This document shows positions 1 through 11,411 of a stretch of 64,000 bases of DNA, piece after piece. The position numbers were made by a program, and so were the translations under genes. A model generated the notes under the pieces. It saw only the letters and a list, made by a program, of their open reading frames with translations. It made no database searches and was not told the origin of the DNA. The DNA is from Mikania micrantha (taxonomy: Eukaryota > Streptophyta > Magnoliopsida > Asterales > Asteraceae), in assembly GCA_009363875.1 (NCBI GenBank), contig CM018680.1:120601027-120665026 (forward strand), written 5' to 3'. Position 1 is the stretch's first letter. Each line of letters starts with the position of its first letter.

Positions 1-1622
1 TTCTCATTCTGATGAAAAACCATAAAAGATCCGTTTGAAATTCGAAAAAAAGTCAACGGTGGGTCGAAAGTAGGAATCGTTATTGGGGATATATGTAAAG
101 TTAGGACCGGCATATAACAACTGCTAAAACTTTAGATTATTAAAATCCAATTTGCCTTATATTCAAGACAACACCAGCGGCCATTTTTTTCGATTCCAAC
201 CACTGTTCTAATGTCTGGGCCAATAGGTGTTTTGATTTATAAGTTTTTTTTTTACTAAAACAGTGTTTATGGCAAAACTATATAAAAAAAACTATAATTT
301 TGATTTGTTTTTTATTTATTACTTTAATAAATATTTTTTTCCCTAAATGCTACTCTAATAAAAAGAATTTATTATATTTTTAAAGTACGGTCACTTTTTT
401 TAAACAGAAAAAACTTCTCCTTTGCTCCATATGATTTCACAGTTATAACTCTTTTGATCCCTATGGTTTCGGAAAAAATGAAGTATAATGGAGACATATT
501 GGAAAAGTTTGGAGCAACTGTCAAACCAAATGGAGCATAATGACCATTTTGAAAAGTTTGGAACAAAAAGGTTAAAACTGTCAAACTACAGTGAGAAAAA
601 AGAAGTTTTTCCTTTTATTAATGAACTTATTTTAAATTCTTTATACTAATAAATCAAATAAATTAGATACATGCCATTAATCTAGGCCATTTAAATACTA
701 ATTTTTTTGCATCTCTCTTATCAAAAACATATTTATTTTACTAAATAATAATAATAAATACTAGTTATATTATTTATTCCTTTATAAAATAAAAAAATCT
801 TAATATGTTAAAAAAGTATGTTTATCAAAAACAACAAATTCTAAAAATCAAATTATAATAAAATATGAATTTTTCATAAAACATTAAACTTTTTTAAAAA
901 TATGAAATATATTAAAATTGGTCTGGTTAAATTTTTTTTTATAAAACAATTTATAAAAAGAAAATTAAAAATAATTCAAAGCCAATGTTTTTAAATAATG
1001 AAATATTTCTGAAAATTGACATTTATCGAAAAGAGTTGTTTTTCAAACGAAATATATCAAAAGCACACTTTTGAAAACACAAAGTTAAAAAAATAATAAT
1101 TTCATTATTTTATCAGTTAAATGATTTATTTATACATATTTTCAATCATATTTTATCTCATAATATTGTTTTATAATTTTTAAATCTAATTACTAAATAT
1201 TTGATATTTTTTCTTGGATTATTTACATATATCTCTTACTAAGAAAATTTATATATAGTTGCTCAAGCCTTCAAATTGATTACATATTTTCCTATGGGAG
1301 GAGGAAATATGTATTTGAATTTTATATTTGTAAGGAGAAATATGTTTTAGGAAGAAGAAATATGTAATTTACTTTTTTAGTTAGGTAAATATGAAATATA
1401 TTATATTAGCAAGAGGAAATATGTAAATACTTCTTTTTTTTTTATTCAACTTGTGTAATACGCATGTGTATATGAATATTTTATAAAAAGAATAACTTTA
1501 ACAATTTTTTAAAAAAATATGTAAAATCAAACTTTTAATATAATATATTAAGAAAACATCAATTACCAATCGATAGTAAATGGTGGTATTATTAATGAAG
1601 ACAAGAATATCATATAGTGAGA
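1..1622. other. AT-rich intergenic DNA, no gene seen
   Basis: Very AT-rich sequence with many A/T runs. The only longer open frame (minus strand, 372-584) is rich in F, K and S with no recognisable motif and looks like chance. Around 1295-1430 a short purine-rich motif (GGAGGAAATATGT and variants) recurs four or five times without a clean period. Probably decayed transposon DNA. Confidence 0.5.
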
Positions 1623-1912
1623 CAGGGGCGTCTCCGAGAATTCGAGTGCCCCGTGCGAAAAGGGAAAAAAAGGCCCTTTTAGATAAAAATTTTTTTATAT
1701 ATAATGACTAATGTTGTGACAATTAACGTAAGCATAACAAAATCATAGTTTTCAAACTTAAAAGTACGTACCAATATACCAATGTTATAATGGGACAATT
1801 GAATTTTTATAAAAAATATATAGTATATATAAATTTTTTTTATAAAATTGTGCCCCTAAAACGATGGGCCCTGTGCGGGAGGCGGGTTTGCACCCCCTCC
1901 CAGCCGCCCATG
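1623..1912. mobile_element. Non-autonomous hAT-like element (MITE), 290 bp
   Basis: The left end reads CAGGGGCGTCTCC and the right end, on the opposite strand, CATGGGCGGCTGG. The element is flanked by a perfect 8-bp duplication TAGTGAGA (1615-1622 and 1913-1920). The 8-bp duplication and CAG-type inverted ends are the hallmarks of the hAT superfamily. There is no transposase frame. The GC-rich ends contrast with an AT-rich middle, as in the elements at 32808 and 9655. Confidence 0.85.
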
Positions 1913-2740
1913 TAGTGAGATCAACGATTTAAATTATGTTCCGAAAATGTGTAACTGCTACTAATAAAATAAAAATAATAACCTAAATGGTGGTATTATG
2001 TTTACATATTACAGTCTTACAGATATAAAAAATATAATATTATATTAGTATCATGCATATTACCAAATGGTAGTATGATAACCGGAAACCTTCTACACAT
2101 GACCTAGGTTATTCACACATTTGATTTTTTAATTTTAACACACATATACATCTTTTCAAATTAAAAATATTTATTCAAACAAGTGATATTTTATTTAACG
2201 ATGATATTTTGTGTTAACAATTTAATTATTAGTAAATTAAAAAAACAGTTTTAATTAACAACTCCAACAATTTTAATTGGAATTATTATTATCTTATGAT
2301 TTTGGTATGATTAATGATAGTAGGTTGTTTATTTGTGAATGAGTTTCACTTTGCTAATTTTCACTGGGTTAGTTGAAGTGAGAGTTGGTTTTGTGAAGAA
2401 AATGTTTTTGGGGGCTGGGTCAGGTGTCTGTAATCATTTCCTTGGTCGTGTGCAACAAACATCCACCTGATTCAGATTTCACTGAATTTCAAACCATTGG
2501 ATTTGTAATATTAACAACAAATCTAAACCTTCCTTCCTTCCTTCACCAAAGACCATGGTTTCACCTTCACAACTCCTTTCGTCAGAATATAGCATTGGGA
2601 TTGAAACAGAAAGGATGGGATTGGGGTTTGAGAGGTATTTGTAACCCTATACCTCTGTACTATATTATCTGCTATTTTTTTTTTTTTTTATAAAATATAG
2701 CCTAACTACCCTCTGTATGCATGTGATATTCAACCTAAGG
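1913..2740. other. Intergenic region downstream of PDV1
   Basis: AT-rich up to about 2330, then less so. An open frame at 2424-2693 and a short ATG frame in a good start context near 2553 resemble a gene start, but neither matches a family I know and no downstream exon follows, because PDV1 is encoded on the other strand from 2928. Nothing here can be called a gene with confidence. Confidence 0.4.
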
Positions 2741-2927
2741 TGTTTTAATCATGGAGGTGGTTATTCTCACTTACCTGATCATAAAAGACCCAATCACTAC
2801 TTAAACAAAAACAGCACAAGAATATACAAATTTAGGAAACAAACAATAAAAGCTTAGACTTAGAGAGAGAGACACACACACATGCGTAAAACGAGGGAAT
2901 AGATGGCAACCCATCTTTAGTTTTAAA

Positions 2928-5900
2928 TCAACCCCTGGCAGATAACACATCCAGACCGTTAGAAGAACCTCCTTCAGGTACAAAAACCTTGGTCACATTC
3001 TTCTTAAGTTTATTATCTGCTTCATGTCTCTGTTGGAGATCTGGTATGTAACGTTGTTCTCTATCGTTTACCTGTTGAAGATGCAACAATGCCAGCATGC
3101 TCACTGCAAATAAAGCAGCATTCCCTAACACACCACCCAGGTGATCAACTTTAAGGGACTTTCTGGCAAAGTTAAAGCTAGAGATGACAACTCTGACTAG
3201 GATGTTTGACCTCTTTCCGACATCATAAGACTCTGCTGACATATAACCACCATTCTCGGGATGGACAAATTTAGCATGATTCTGTACTTCACCAACAAAT
3301 GCTCGTGCTTCTTCGATGACTTTGTACTTGTTACCATGGTGGTCGGCCAATCTCAATGCAAGCACAATCCGGCTTTGTTCCAGCCGAGCAATTGCAGCAT
3401 CCCGTTCTGCTCGCTGTTGTGTTTGCACGGTCTGTAGAAGGAAAAAACAACATATTGTGTCACATTTGAACAAATTAATAAGTACACTACATTAAAAGCA
3501 CTACCAAGTTATCTTACACTATGCGGATGATCAATTCTAGTATACAACTGCCAAAAGATGTTAGGAAACTTACGTGTAGATTAACTGACTCCTTGGCCAA
3601 ATATATATACATATATCCCTTTCTTATTGTGTTAACCGAATAACTACATTTTGTTACTTTGGGGCCCACATTAAAATAAATCTAAAGGTGTAGGTTTTTT
3701 CTATTTCTCAAAGTAACAAGATGTAGTTATTCGGTTAACGCAATAAACATGGGTTAACATTTGATCCTCTCCCTATATATATATATATATAGGGGAAGGA
3801 TCAAATGTTAACCCTTCCTTATTGCGATAACCGTATAACCCTAGCATTTTTTGCGTTTTTTGCCCGAATCTTTTTTTTTTTCATGGTCTTTATTATACAT
3901 AAATAGGGGGGTTTCCTTCTTGTGTTTTTGCTAATTCATCACCGTTTAGAAGTTATTTACAACCGTAAGTAACTGTAACGACTTACAGTTACTTACATTA
4001 CGTATATGATGGAAGTGTGATGTAAGTAACTGTAAGTCGTTACAGTTACTTACGGTTGTAAATAACTTCTAAACGGTGATGAATTAACAAAAACACAAGA
4101 AGGAAACCCCCCTATTTATGTATAATAAAGACCATGAAAAAAAGAAAAAAAAAAAAGATTCGGGCAAAAAACGCAAAAAAATGCTAGGGTTATACGGTTA
4201 TCGCAATAAGGAAGGGTTAACAAAAGAACCATCCCCTATATATATATATATCCTTAAATAGTGAACAAAAAACCAAGTCATTTCTGTAGTAAACTTGGCC
4301 ACAAGTCACTTTACCAGTTCATATAATAAGCTGATTTAGCTCACAACTCTCTTTAGTTTTTTACAAGTTATACCCAGTTATTGTTATGAACTATGCACCT
4401 CTACTCTCACAAGAAGATACAAGGTAGCAACATGTTTGCCTCAATATTAAGATGGGAACGTGCATTGTTTCCATTAACACACAAGACCGTTGTTAATGCA
4501 TTACAATACCTCTATAAGTATTATACATTACAATACCTATTTAAGTTGCAGTAAAGATCAACGAAATGTAATGACAGACACTGAGGAGAGATTAGCTTCT
4601 CAATCCCATCTACAAGACTGACAATCATTGTATAAATCCTTATCCTTGCAATTAGGAATTTAATATGACACTGGTAAAAAAATAAATAAATTAAAGCAGA
4701 CCAAAAATCAGATTGAAATATATTATGTATAAGATATCCAACACGATAATAATCTGTGTTCTAGATGCATTCAAACAAAAATACCAAACCAACTCCACAA
4801 ATTAGCAAGCATGATATAATATATTTCTCCTGATCTTATTTATACTAGTTTCATACAAATCCCAACTATAAATATTAATTAAGATAAACCGCCAATCCTG
4901 GATTTAAATTGAATGATGTGCTCTGATGCAATGCGTTATGCGTGACGCGAGCGCATCATGTGCTCGTTGTGTTTGTTATTAAAATAATACTAAAAAACTA
5001 TTTCAATATTTTTAGCTTGTAAACATCAAAATAAGTCTTTTATTTATGTGTAAAAGTATTTTGTGAATAAAATACAAGTTATCTATGTTTGGAACTCATT
5101 TAACAACTTGAGCACATTCCAGAAAAATATAAGTAGAAGATCTATTAGGGTTTCTTACAGTCCATTTCTCCGCCTCCAGCCTTCTTGTTTCCTCTCCCCC
5201 TTTCTCAACCTCCTCGTTTCCTCTACCCTGATGCATCTTTGCAGTCTTCTCATTCATCTTCAAGCATTCCCATTTCTTTCTTCAATATTCCCATCTTCCT
5301 TCATCTCCATCCCAACCCAGATCCAAAAAAGTGAAGGAAAAAATCAATGTGTTAAGATAAGAATTTTTTTTTTCAAAAAAACTTGCGCCCACATCATCTC
5401 CATCCCAACCCATATCTACGCCTAGCCCTTCCAGATGCGTTTTTGTTGGCACACGCCTTTGGGCTTTTGACAACAAGACTTCTTGACTTTCATTAGCATC
5501 GTTCCCAATTGATCACAAAGCTACAAAAACTCATCTTGCATTTTAGCTGCCCTAAATTCAAATATGTTATTACATAATCCAGGAATGTAATACACATTGG
5601 CGATAAGTTTCTGATCACCATTCTTGCATTGCAGAAGAATAGATCATTTGCCTTTGATTTTCGCATCCGAACCATCTCCAAACTTTACTTTTCCTACCAT
5701 CTTCTCGTTGAATTTGTTGAAATAAATTCGTTCCACAGTCATATGGTTACTTGCACCATTATCCAAATGCCAAGTTCCACGATCACTTTTGTCGTTTGCA
5801 CAAGTGTTGGGAAATACCTTTTCCTCATTCAACATCACATGTTCTTGTGAAGCCTTTACCATCAACAATGTGGGTTCAACATCTTCTTTTGTTAAATTGG

Positions 5901-8591
5901 CTTCCACATTGGGTTTTTTAGGAGCCCATCAATCTGATGCAAAGATAAGACTTTATCACAATTAAACTCCGTTCAGTTGTACCTTGTTGCCTATTATGTT
6001 GCGTTTGTTGTTGCCAGTTATGGTTAGGCCATCAATCAATGTTTAGGGAACATCTACCTCCTCTCGCACGGGTACTAGACAGTCTAGACCCACCTCCTCT
6101 GTGTGCATGACCATCGAATAGATTCTATCCAGATCCTGAGCCTCTACCTCCTTGATTTAATTATGTCTTTTGCTTTTCTTGCCATTCTTCCTTTGTTAAT
6201 AGCAATTTTCCATACTGATTCGTGACTGAAACGACCGGTTTGGCATTTCTTCATAAGCCTTGAGTCGTCCGACAAGTTCCTCAAACATCATAATGTGTAA
6301 ATCAAAAAATTGTTCAAACGCCGCAACAATTGGTAGAAAAATGTCTGGTGTTGCACCTAATGGTTTCTTTACCTTTGTCTTCTCATCCATAGTTATTTTA
6401 AGCAGTGTTGTAAAAATCGGCCTAGGCGGCCGCCTAGGCGGCGCCTAGGCGCTAGGCGCCCATCTACTGTCTAATTTTTGGCCTAGGCGGTGCCTAGGTG
6501 CTAGGCGGGGCCTAGGCGGCCCGATCATATTTTTATTTTTTTTTCATTTTTTTGACTTTTTTTGACTTTTTTATGGTAAAAAGGGACCAATTTCATGATT
6601 ATTTAGACATTTCTCTACCGAAAATCTTTAATATGTCTCTAAAACATCGAATCCAGGCAGTTAACATCGAAATTTATCTCTAAACTTTGAACTCAGTGTT
6701 TAAGTTTGCACTTTAAAGTGTTTTTTTTAGTATATTTAAGTATATTTTTTAAAATTATTTGAAATATTATATTAAATTATTGATATTGATGTGTGTATAT
6801 AATATATATTTGTAAAATTACATATAAAAATTCCAATCCGCCTAGCGCCGATTAATCCCGATTAATCCCTAGGCGGTACCTCACCGCCCGACTAGCGCCT
6901 AGCGATTTTTACAACCATGATTTTAAGGGTTCAAAACTTGGGCATAACTTCCCCGATCTTGCCCTCAAAATCATAAATACTATTGTGTTCTTTCATGCTC
7001 AACAATTCAAACTCACGATTCAAGGCTTGAATTTGATCCTATTGCACCCAGTCTGCCCAAGGTAACGTACTTTAAGAGCATCCCAAACATCCTTCGCTTC
7101 TCTATGCCCTGCTACTTGCAACAGAATCTTTTCAGGCGGCGCCTAAAACTTTGAAAGATAAAGGCTCTTGCCTTTTTTCAGATCCTAACATCCACAACAA
7201 CTCCATTGGGTGGCTCTATGGCATCCCAAATTCCATAAGAATCCATGAATGATTCCATCTTGATAGCCCACAATGTATGACTCGTTACAGATAGTAGCAG
7301 ACACTAGTAATTGATTGATCCTCCTTCTCTAACCAGAACTACAAAGGCATCGTTTCTATTACCACTGTTATTCCCTCCTTGGTTCGTGGCCATGAAATTA
7401 TCAATCACTGTATTCTTGATTAATTAACTATCAAGAATCGGGTTTAATGCGGACCACATATTTATTTTCAAGATTCCAAATGCACGGCCCATATAGGGTT
7501 TAAGTGTTTTCTCTCTAAGATCGGGTTTTCACTGGGTACAGTCTATATATACATATACATATTTGTGTGCGTGCGCGTGCGTGTGCATGGGTCTGTAACT
7601 ATTCTTAAAATATAAAAAGCCTAAGGAACAAACATATATTTAAGCATTGCACCCAAGAGTGGTCACATTAGATTTGCTTTACATGCACAAAAAAGGGACA
7701 TCAGCTCATTCTTTGATGGATGTGTTCCCCAAATACCAAGTGCAAACCAAACAACTTCTTTAGAATGAAGCTCACAAACTAGAGTATGCACAATGTTATT
7801 AGAAATTAGAAAGCTTATTTATCCGCATGAAATTTTAATTTTTCACGCAAAACAGTAAGATCGCTTGTGGGAAATGCTTCTCTTCCTTCTAATATTTCAG
7901 TGAACAAGCAATTGTCATAGTAAAACTGTACATTTCCACCTATGTTGAAACTGGTAAATTCCATAAATAAACTAGTCATTGTAAATTCGTATGCTTCAAG
8001 TCATGATGTTGCATTCCTAAGCAAGCAAACTGGCAGTATATGTATTCTCTCATATATAAGCAAGCCATGACCCAGGGTGTACACAGTAAGCCACTAAGTG
8101 ACCCTGTAGGTAGGTTTTAGCAAATATAGACTAAAACCAGTTCAGAGCCTAATTAAGATGGCTTGTGACCTAAATCTCCTTCATTGTTTGATTTTCGGTT
8201 TAAAAAGTCAAATTCTCACAAAGTCCCTGCTGCTCTTTCGAGCAAAATCTAAAGCAAACAAAGAAATTAGGGTATTTTCTGAAACAAGTGCACGAATTGA
8301 AGTAAAACTCACATGAAAGAACTCCAGCTGATCCTCTAGGTTCTCGAGAGCGGTGCGAATAGAATTCAAACTCTTGGCCTCATGTATAGCCGAGTCATCG
8401 TCTTGTTCAATGGGGAAGTCTTTGACGTAAACGAAACCATCGGGGACTTTGTTGCTGGAATTGCGAAGGGATTTGACGGAATGAAGAAAGTGAGATCTGG
8501 AAATGGAGTGAATTGCATCGCTAAGCTTGTCGTGTAAGTCCCAAATCTTCTCGAGAACGGCTTCGATCTCCATCTCCATCTCCCATTTCAT
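2928..8591 (-). CDS. PDV1: Plastid division protein PDV1 (2 exons)
   Basis: Exon 1 is 8591-8313 and exon 2 is 3431-2928, with GT/AG borders and phase 0, giving 260 aa (Arabidopsis PDV1 has 272). PDV1 is an outer-envelope chloroplast protein that recruits the dynamin ARC5/DRP5B to the division site and contacts PARC6 in the intermembrane space. Residues 1-35 carry the acidic, helical start typical of the family (MEIEAVLEKIWDLHDKL). The conserved coiled-coil stretch spans about 65-125 across the exon junction, a single membrane helix lies at about 190-210, and the protein ends in Gly, the residue known to be needed for PARC6 binding. The start was chosen by alignment: the ATG at 8591 gives an N-terminus like the Arabidopsis one, whereas the upstream in-frame ATG adds a basic and valine-rich tail. 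The single intron is 4.9 kb and loaded with transposons. Confidence 0.95.
3618..3775. repeat. Foldback element, short relative of the one at 3790
   Basis: An inverted repeat in the PDV1 intron. The arm at about 3620-3661 (TCTTATTGTGTTAACCGAAT and following) pairs with about 3706-3751. The right end continues into GGGTTAACATTTGATCC and CTCTCCCTA. Reversed, that end matches the outer ends of the elements at 3790 and 53281 (TAGGG, then GATCAAATGTTAACCC). The left end lacks this outermost segment, so the copy seems truncated. TA-rich DNA on the right blocks target-site reading. Confidence 0.6.
3790..4238. repeat. Long foldback transposon (about 449 bp), near-perfect hairpin
   Basis: Two inverted arms of roughly 205-215 bp run inward from TAGGGGAAGGATCAAATG (left) and TAGGGGATGGTTCTTTTG (right, opposite strand). 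They meet at a loop of about 20 bp near 4004-4022. The arms differ by only a few bases and short indels in A/T runs. The element sits inside a TA microsatellite in the PDV1 intron, so the target duplication cannot be read. There is no coding capacity. Superfamily is uncertain (foldback or MULE-like). A related copy is at 53281. Confidence 0.8.
4239..5480. other. PDV1 intron, no feature recognised
   Basis: Unique-looking intron sequence. Open frames around 5063-5476 on both strands consist of low-complexity C/T-rich DNA (repeated CATCTCCATCCCAACCCA-like segments near 5307 and 5397) and do not resemble a protein family. Confidence 0.5.
5490..7395 (-). pseudogene. Degraded Ty1-copia gag-protease fragment in PDV1 intron
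   Basis: On the minus strand, 7393 to about 6930 reads a gag start (MATNQGG, then a segment like LWAIKMESFMDSYGIWDAIE). Gag continues at 6390-6196, and 5907-5644 carries the protease region with WHLDNGASNHMT, where the usual catalytic DTGA/DSGA reads DNGA. Several stops and frameshifts interrupt it, and integrase, RT and clear LTRs are absent. A hAT-type element (6403-6919) splits the gag. It lies in the same transcriptional direction as PDV1. Confidence 0.75.
6403..6919. mobile_element. Non-autonomous hAT-like element inside the copia fragment
   Basis: The ends are CAGTGTTGTAAAAATCG and, on the opposite strand, CATGGTTGTAAAAATCG. They are flanked by a perfect 8-bp duplication ATTTTAAG (6395-6402 and 6920-6927). 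Just inside both ends lie dense palindromic CCTAGGCGGC/GCGCCTAGGC motifs (6419-6515 and 6840-6903). The middle is AT-rich and non-coding. Insertion into the retrotransposon fragment shows it is younger than that fragment. Confidence 0.85.
7400..8207. other. PDV1 intron, 5' part, no gene
   Basis: Contains an alternating purine-pyrimidine tract at about 7560-7588 (GTGTGCGTGCGCGTGCGTGTG-like). Otherwise this is unremarkable intron sequence leading to the exon 1 donor at 8312. Confidence 0.5.
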
Positions 8592-8859
8592 GAGTAAAGC
8601 AAAGAATTTAACAACAAAGCAAGAAATTCGAAGCGGGAAGAGGAGGTTTGCTAAGGGTTTCCTTCTCTTTTGTGTGTGTGAAGACAGCTCACAGATGACG
8701 ACGACGACAACCACCAAATTTTGAACCACGCGGGCTCCAGGCTCACCGAGCCCAATCTAGATCTCATAGACTCGCTCGTATCAAATGTGAACCATAAAAT
8801 ATATTCTTTTTAGAGCTTTTCTTTCTCGCCTATTTTCTTTTATCTAGGTAAAATAACAA

Positions 8860-9208
8860 GTAAATTACATAAACGTCTTTTACGTTTATATGAAATTGTA
8901 GGTTTCATTTTTATGTGCAAAAAGTATTGTTAAGATTTTTTGTTGCAAATTTCGTCTTTTATACAAACTTCAGTCAATAAATCCATTTAAGTTTTTTTAA
9001 ATAACTATTTTACCCTTATTTACAAATGACCTAAATAAGGGTAAAATAGTCATTTTAAAAACTTAATCGAAGTTATTAACAAAAGTTAGCATAAATGACG
9101 AAATTTGCCACAAAATATATAAATAAAGGATCTTATCAGGTTTTTTTAAACATAAAGGATGAAACCTACAATTTTATTCAGACGTAAATGACGTTTTGTG
9201 TAATTTAC
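8860..9208. repeat. Foldback MITE upstream of PDV1
   Basis: Inverted arms of about 170 bp start at GTAAATTACATAAACGTC (left) and GTAAATTACACAAAACGTC (right, opposite strand). Both arms contain matching tracts such as TTGTAGGTTTCAT, GCAAATTTCGTC and ACTATTTTACCCTTATTT, meeting near 9020-9032. There is no coding capacity. It sits about 270 bp upstream of the PDV1 start codon, so it could lie in the promoter region. The target duplication is not certain. Confidence 0.7.
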
Positions 9209-9654
9209 TCAAAGTATTATAATAAGTTATAAAAATAGAAAAATAAAGTGAGTTGATTGAAAAAAATAGAAAAAAAATGATAAAATGTTAATCAATTTAA
9301 AAAAGTATATAATAAGTCAATTAAATAAATAAAAAACACTCATTTTGGTAAAAAAAATATAATCATCCATTTTGGTAAATTATTTTTCTATCAACATAGT
9401 TTTGGAAAAAAAAAACTCAAAATATAACGAGTTAGTTAGGTTTGTAATTGCAAATGAGTGTCATATATGCTGATCTCTTATTTGAGAGGAGATAATCATA
9501 TGGTTTTTAAGTACGAAGGTCATTAATTTGAGTCTCATTTGAAGTAATATTATCAAGATGAGTTAGAGATTTTATCACATGGAGTCTTAGGATGAGGTTT
9601 TTGGAATGCAGGGCGAGCCGGGTCGCCGGTCTATGTTTGCGGCATTGCGAGCAA
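9209..9654. other. Intergenic AT-rich DNA between PDV1 and DHFS
   Basis: AT-rich, low-complexity sequence with no coding signal. Confidence 0.5.
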
Positions 9655-11003
9655 CAGGGCCGGCCCAATAGGTCAAGCAACCCAAGCCAGGGCTTAGACC
9701 TCCAAAAATATAGGGCCTTCAATTTTTTTAAAAAAAAAAATAATGTAATGGGGCTTTTTGTAATATGTGGGCTTTATTTCACGTTGTGGGCTCTAGAGAG
9801 CAAAGGGAATTAGGGAAACTAGGGGAGGGGAGGGCCGCAGGAAATTATTCGCGGAGCCCAAATTCAAAAATAAAAGGTATTTGTAATTTGTAAACGAGGG
9901 TTTGAAGGAAGACCATGGGCTAGTGAACGGGATTCGAGGATTCAAGAAGCCAAGACCTAGCATGTAGCCGAGCGAGAGATAGTAGTTAGGGACGGGGAAA
10001 GGGAATGCCAGATGGATTCGAAGAGCAAAAGGCGGATGAAATCCATTATAGCGTTTTATAAAAACCTCAATCCCTAATTTTTGCTTCACAATCTTTGCTA
10101 GTTAATGTTATAGATGTTCTCTGCAAATCACTGGCTCACTGCAATTTATCTGATTGGTTCTTGCATCAATGTTCTGCGATTGCATTGCTCTTTTGGAAAA
10201 GGTTAGATGCTCGATTCTCATGATTTTGCTATGAATTCTAGTTTATTATAACTTGAATACTTGATGAATGATGATGTGTTGATGTGAATTAAAACTAACT
10301 TTTTGCAATCAACTTGCTGGTTTGTTAATAATATATGAGTATTTGTTTGATGCTTGTTCACTTTGATCTTTCAATGTTAAACTTTATGTGTTATTCATGT
10401 TTTATGAACAGAGATCATTAAGATGATGATTGATGAACATGTTGTTGTTCTTCAATTATTCGATTGAAGGATGACAATATAGTGATGTTAATGCTCTCGA
10501 ATTTATGTTTAATTTTTCAGTACGTAAATATATTATTTTTCCTTCCATTATGTTGTTTTATGAAGATGTTAACTGTTTTGTGCCTAATGATCGAAACAAG
10601 TTTTTTATGTAAATATATTCTGACATTCTGTGTCATTCCAGGCCATTTTTAGGTCTCAAGCAAGTACATGGAAACTTGTTTTTTGTATAACCTGATTTAG
10701 TTGGAAACTTGGAACTTTGTAGAATTTTGTTTTAGTTTGGTTGTTCAGTTGGTTTAGGTTAGTTGAAGCTTTGAAACTTTGTAGAACTTGTTATTTATAG
10801 AACTTGATTTAGTTGTAACTTGAAAACTTGAAACTTTGTAGAATTTAGTTGTTTACTTTGGTTAGTTGGTTTAGTTTATTTAGATTAGTTGAAACTTATA
10901 ACTTTATAGTTTATTACTACCGATCCCAAGCCTAGATAAAAGGAGTAAAGGGCCCCGGATTTTTATTCCGCTTAAGGCCCCCAAAATCGTTGAGCCGGCC
11001 CTG
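9655..11003. mobile_element. Non-autonomous hAT-like element, 1.35 kb
   Basis: The ends CAGGGCCGGCCCAA and (opposite strand) CAGGGCCGGCTCAA form about 14-bp inverted ends. An 8-bp target duplication, GCGAGCAA at 9647-9654 and ACGAGCAA at 11004-11011, differs at one base. The interior has no transposase. From about 10680 to 10910 a degenerate repeat with the core GAAACTTTGTAGAACTT recurs four or five times. Frames at 9592-9813 and 9793-10089 are short, end in repeats and are not credible genes. The right end lies about 400 bp upstream of the DHFS start codon. Confidence 0.85.
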
Positions 11004-11411
11004 ACGAGCAATCTTTGTTACTAGGTTTACCTGAATGATCGGCTTAAAAGTATCCACTTTGGACTTGAAAAAAAATATAATAAAAGGTTAGTAATTTTGC
11101 AAAGGAAATGGGAATGGACGCCTGCTGCTGTAGATATTTATTTTGAAAAACAGTTTCAGGTATTCTCTCATTTCTTATATGTTCTTCTGCTTTTGGATTC
11201 AATTGGAAAACTGGTGCTCCATCGATCTGATAGAACTATTATCATATTATTGTTGTTGTTGTTAAGGTTGAGGGTATACATATTATTAGGGTTGTATCTT
11301 ATCATCAATATCGTTTAATTATTGTAGATTCATGTGTGATCAATATCATTATTTGTTTGTATTGCATACAACAAGTGAAGACGTGAAGTGAAGTGAAGTC
11401 GATAAAAGAGG

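Noticed and set aside
2424..2693. Small protein gene left of PDV1
   Set aside because: A good ATG context and coding-like composition, but no homologous motif, no following exon, and an abrupt end in a T-run.
5063..5476. Open frames on both strands in the PDV1 intron
   Set aside because: C/T-rich low-complexity sequence with internal repeats; no domain or retroelement motif.
9592..10089. Open frames at the left end of the 1.35-kb hAT-like element
   Set aside because: They cross the element border or lie in its subterminal DNA and carry no transposase (DDE, BED or hATC) motifs.
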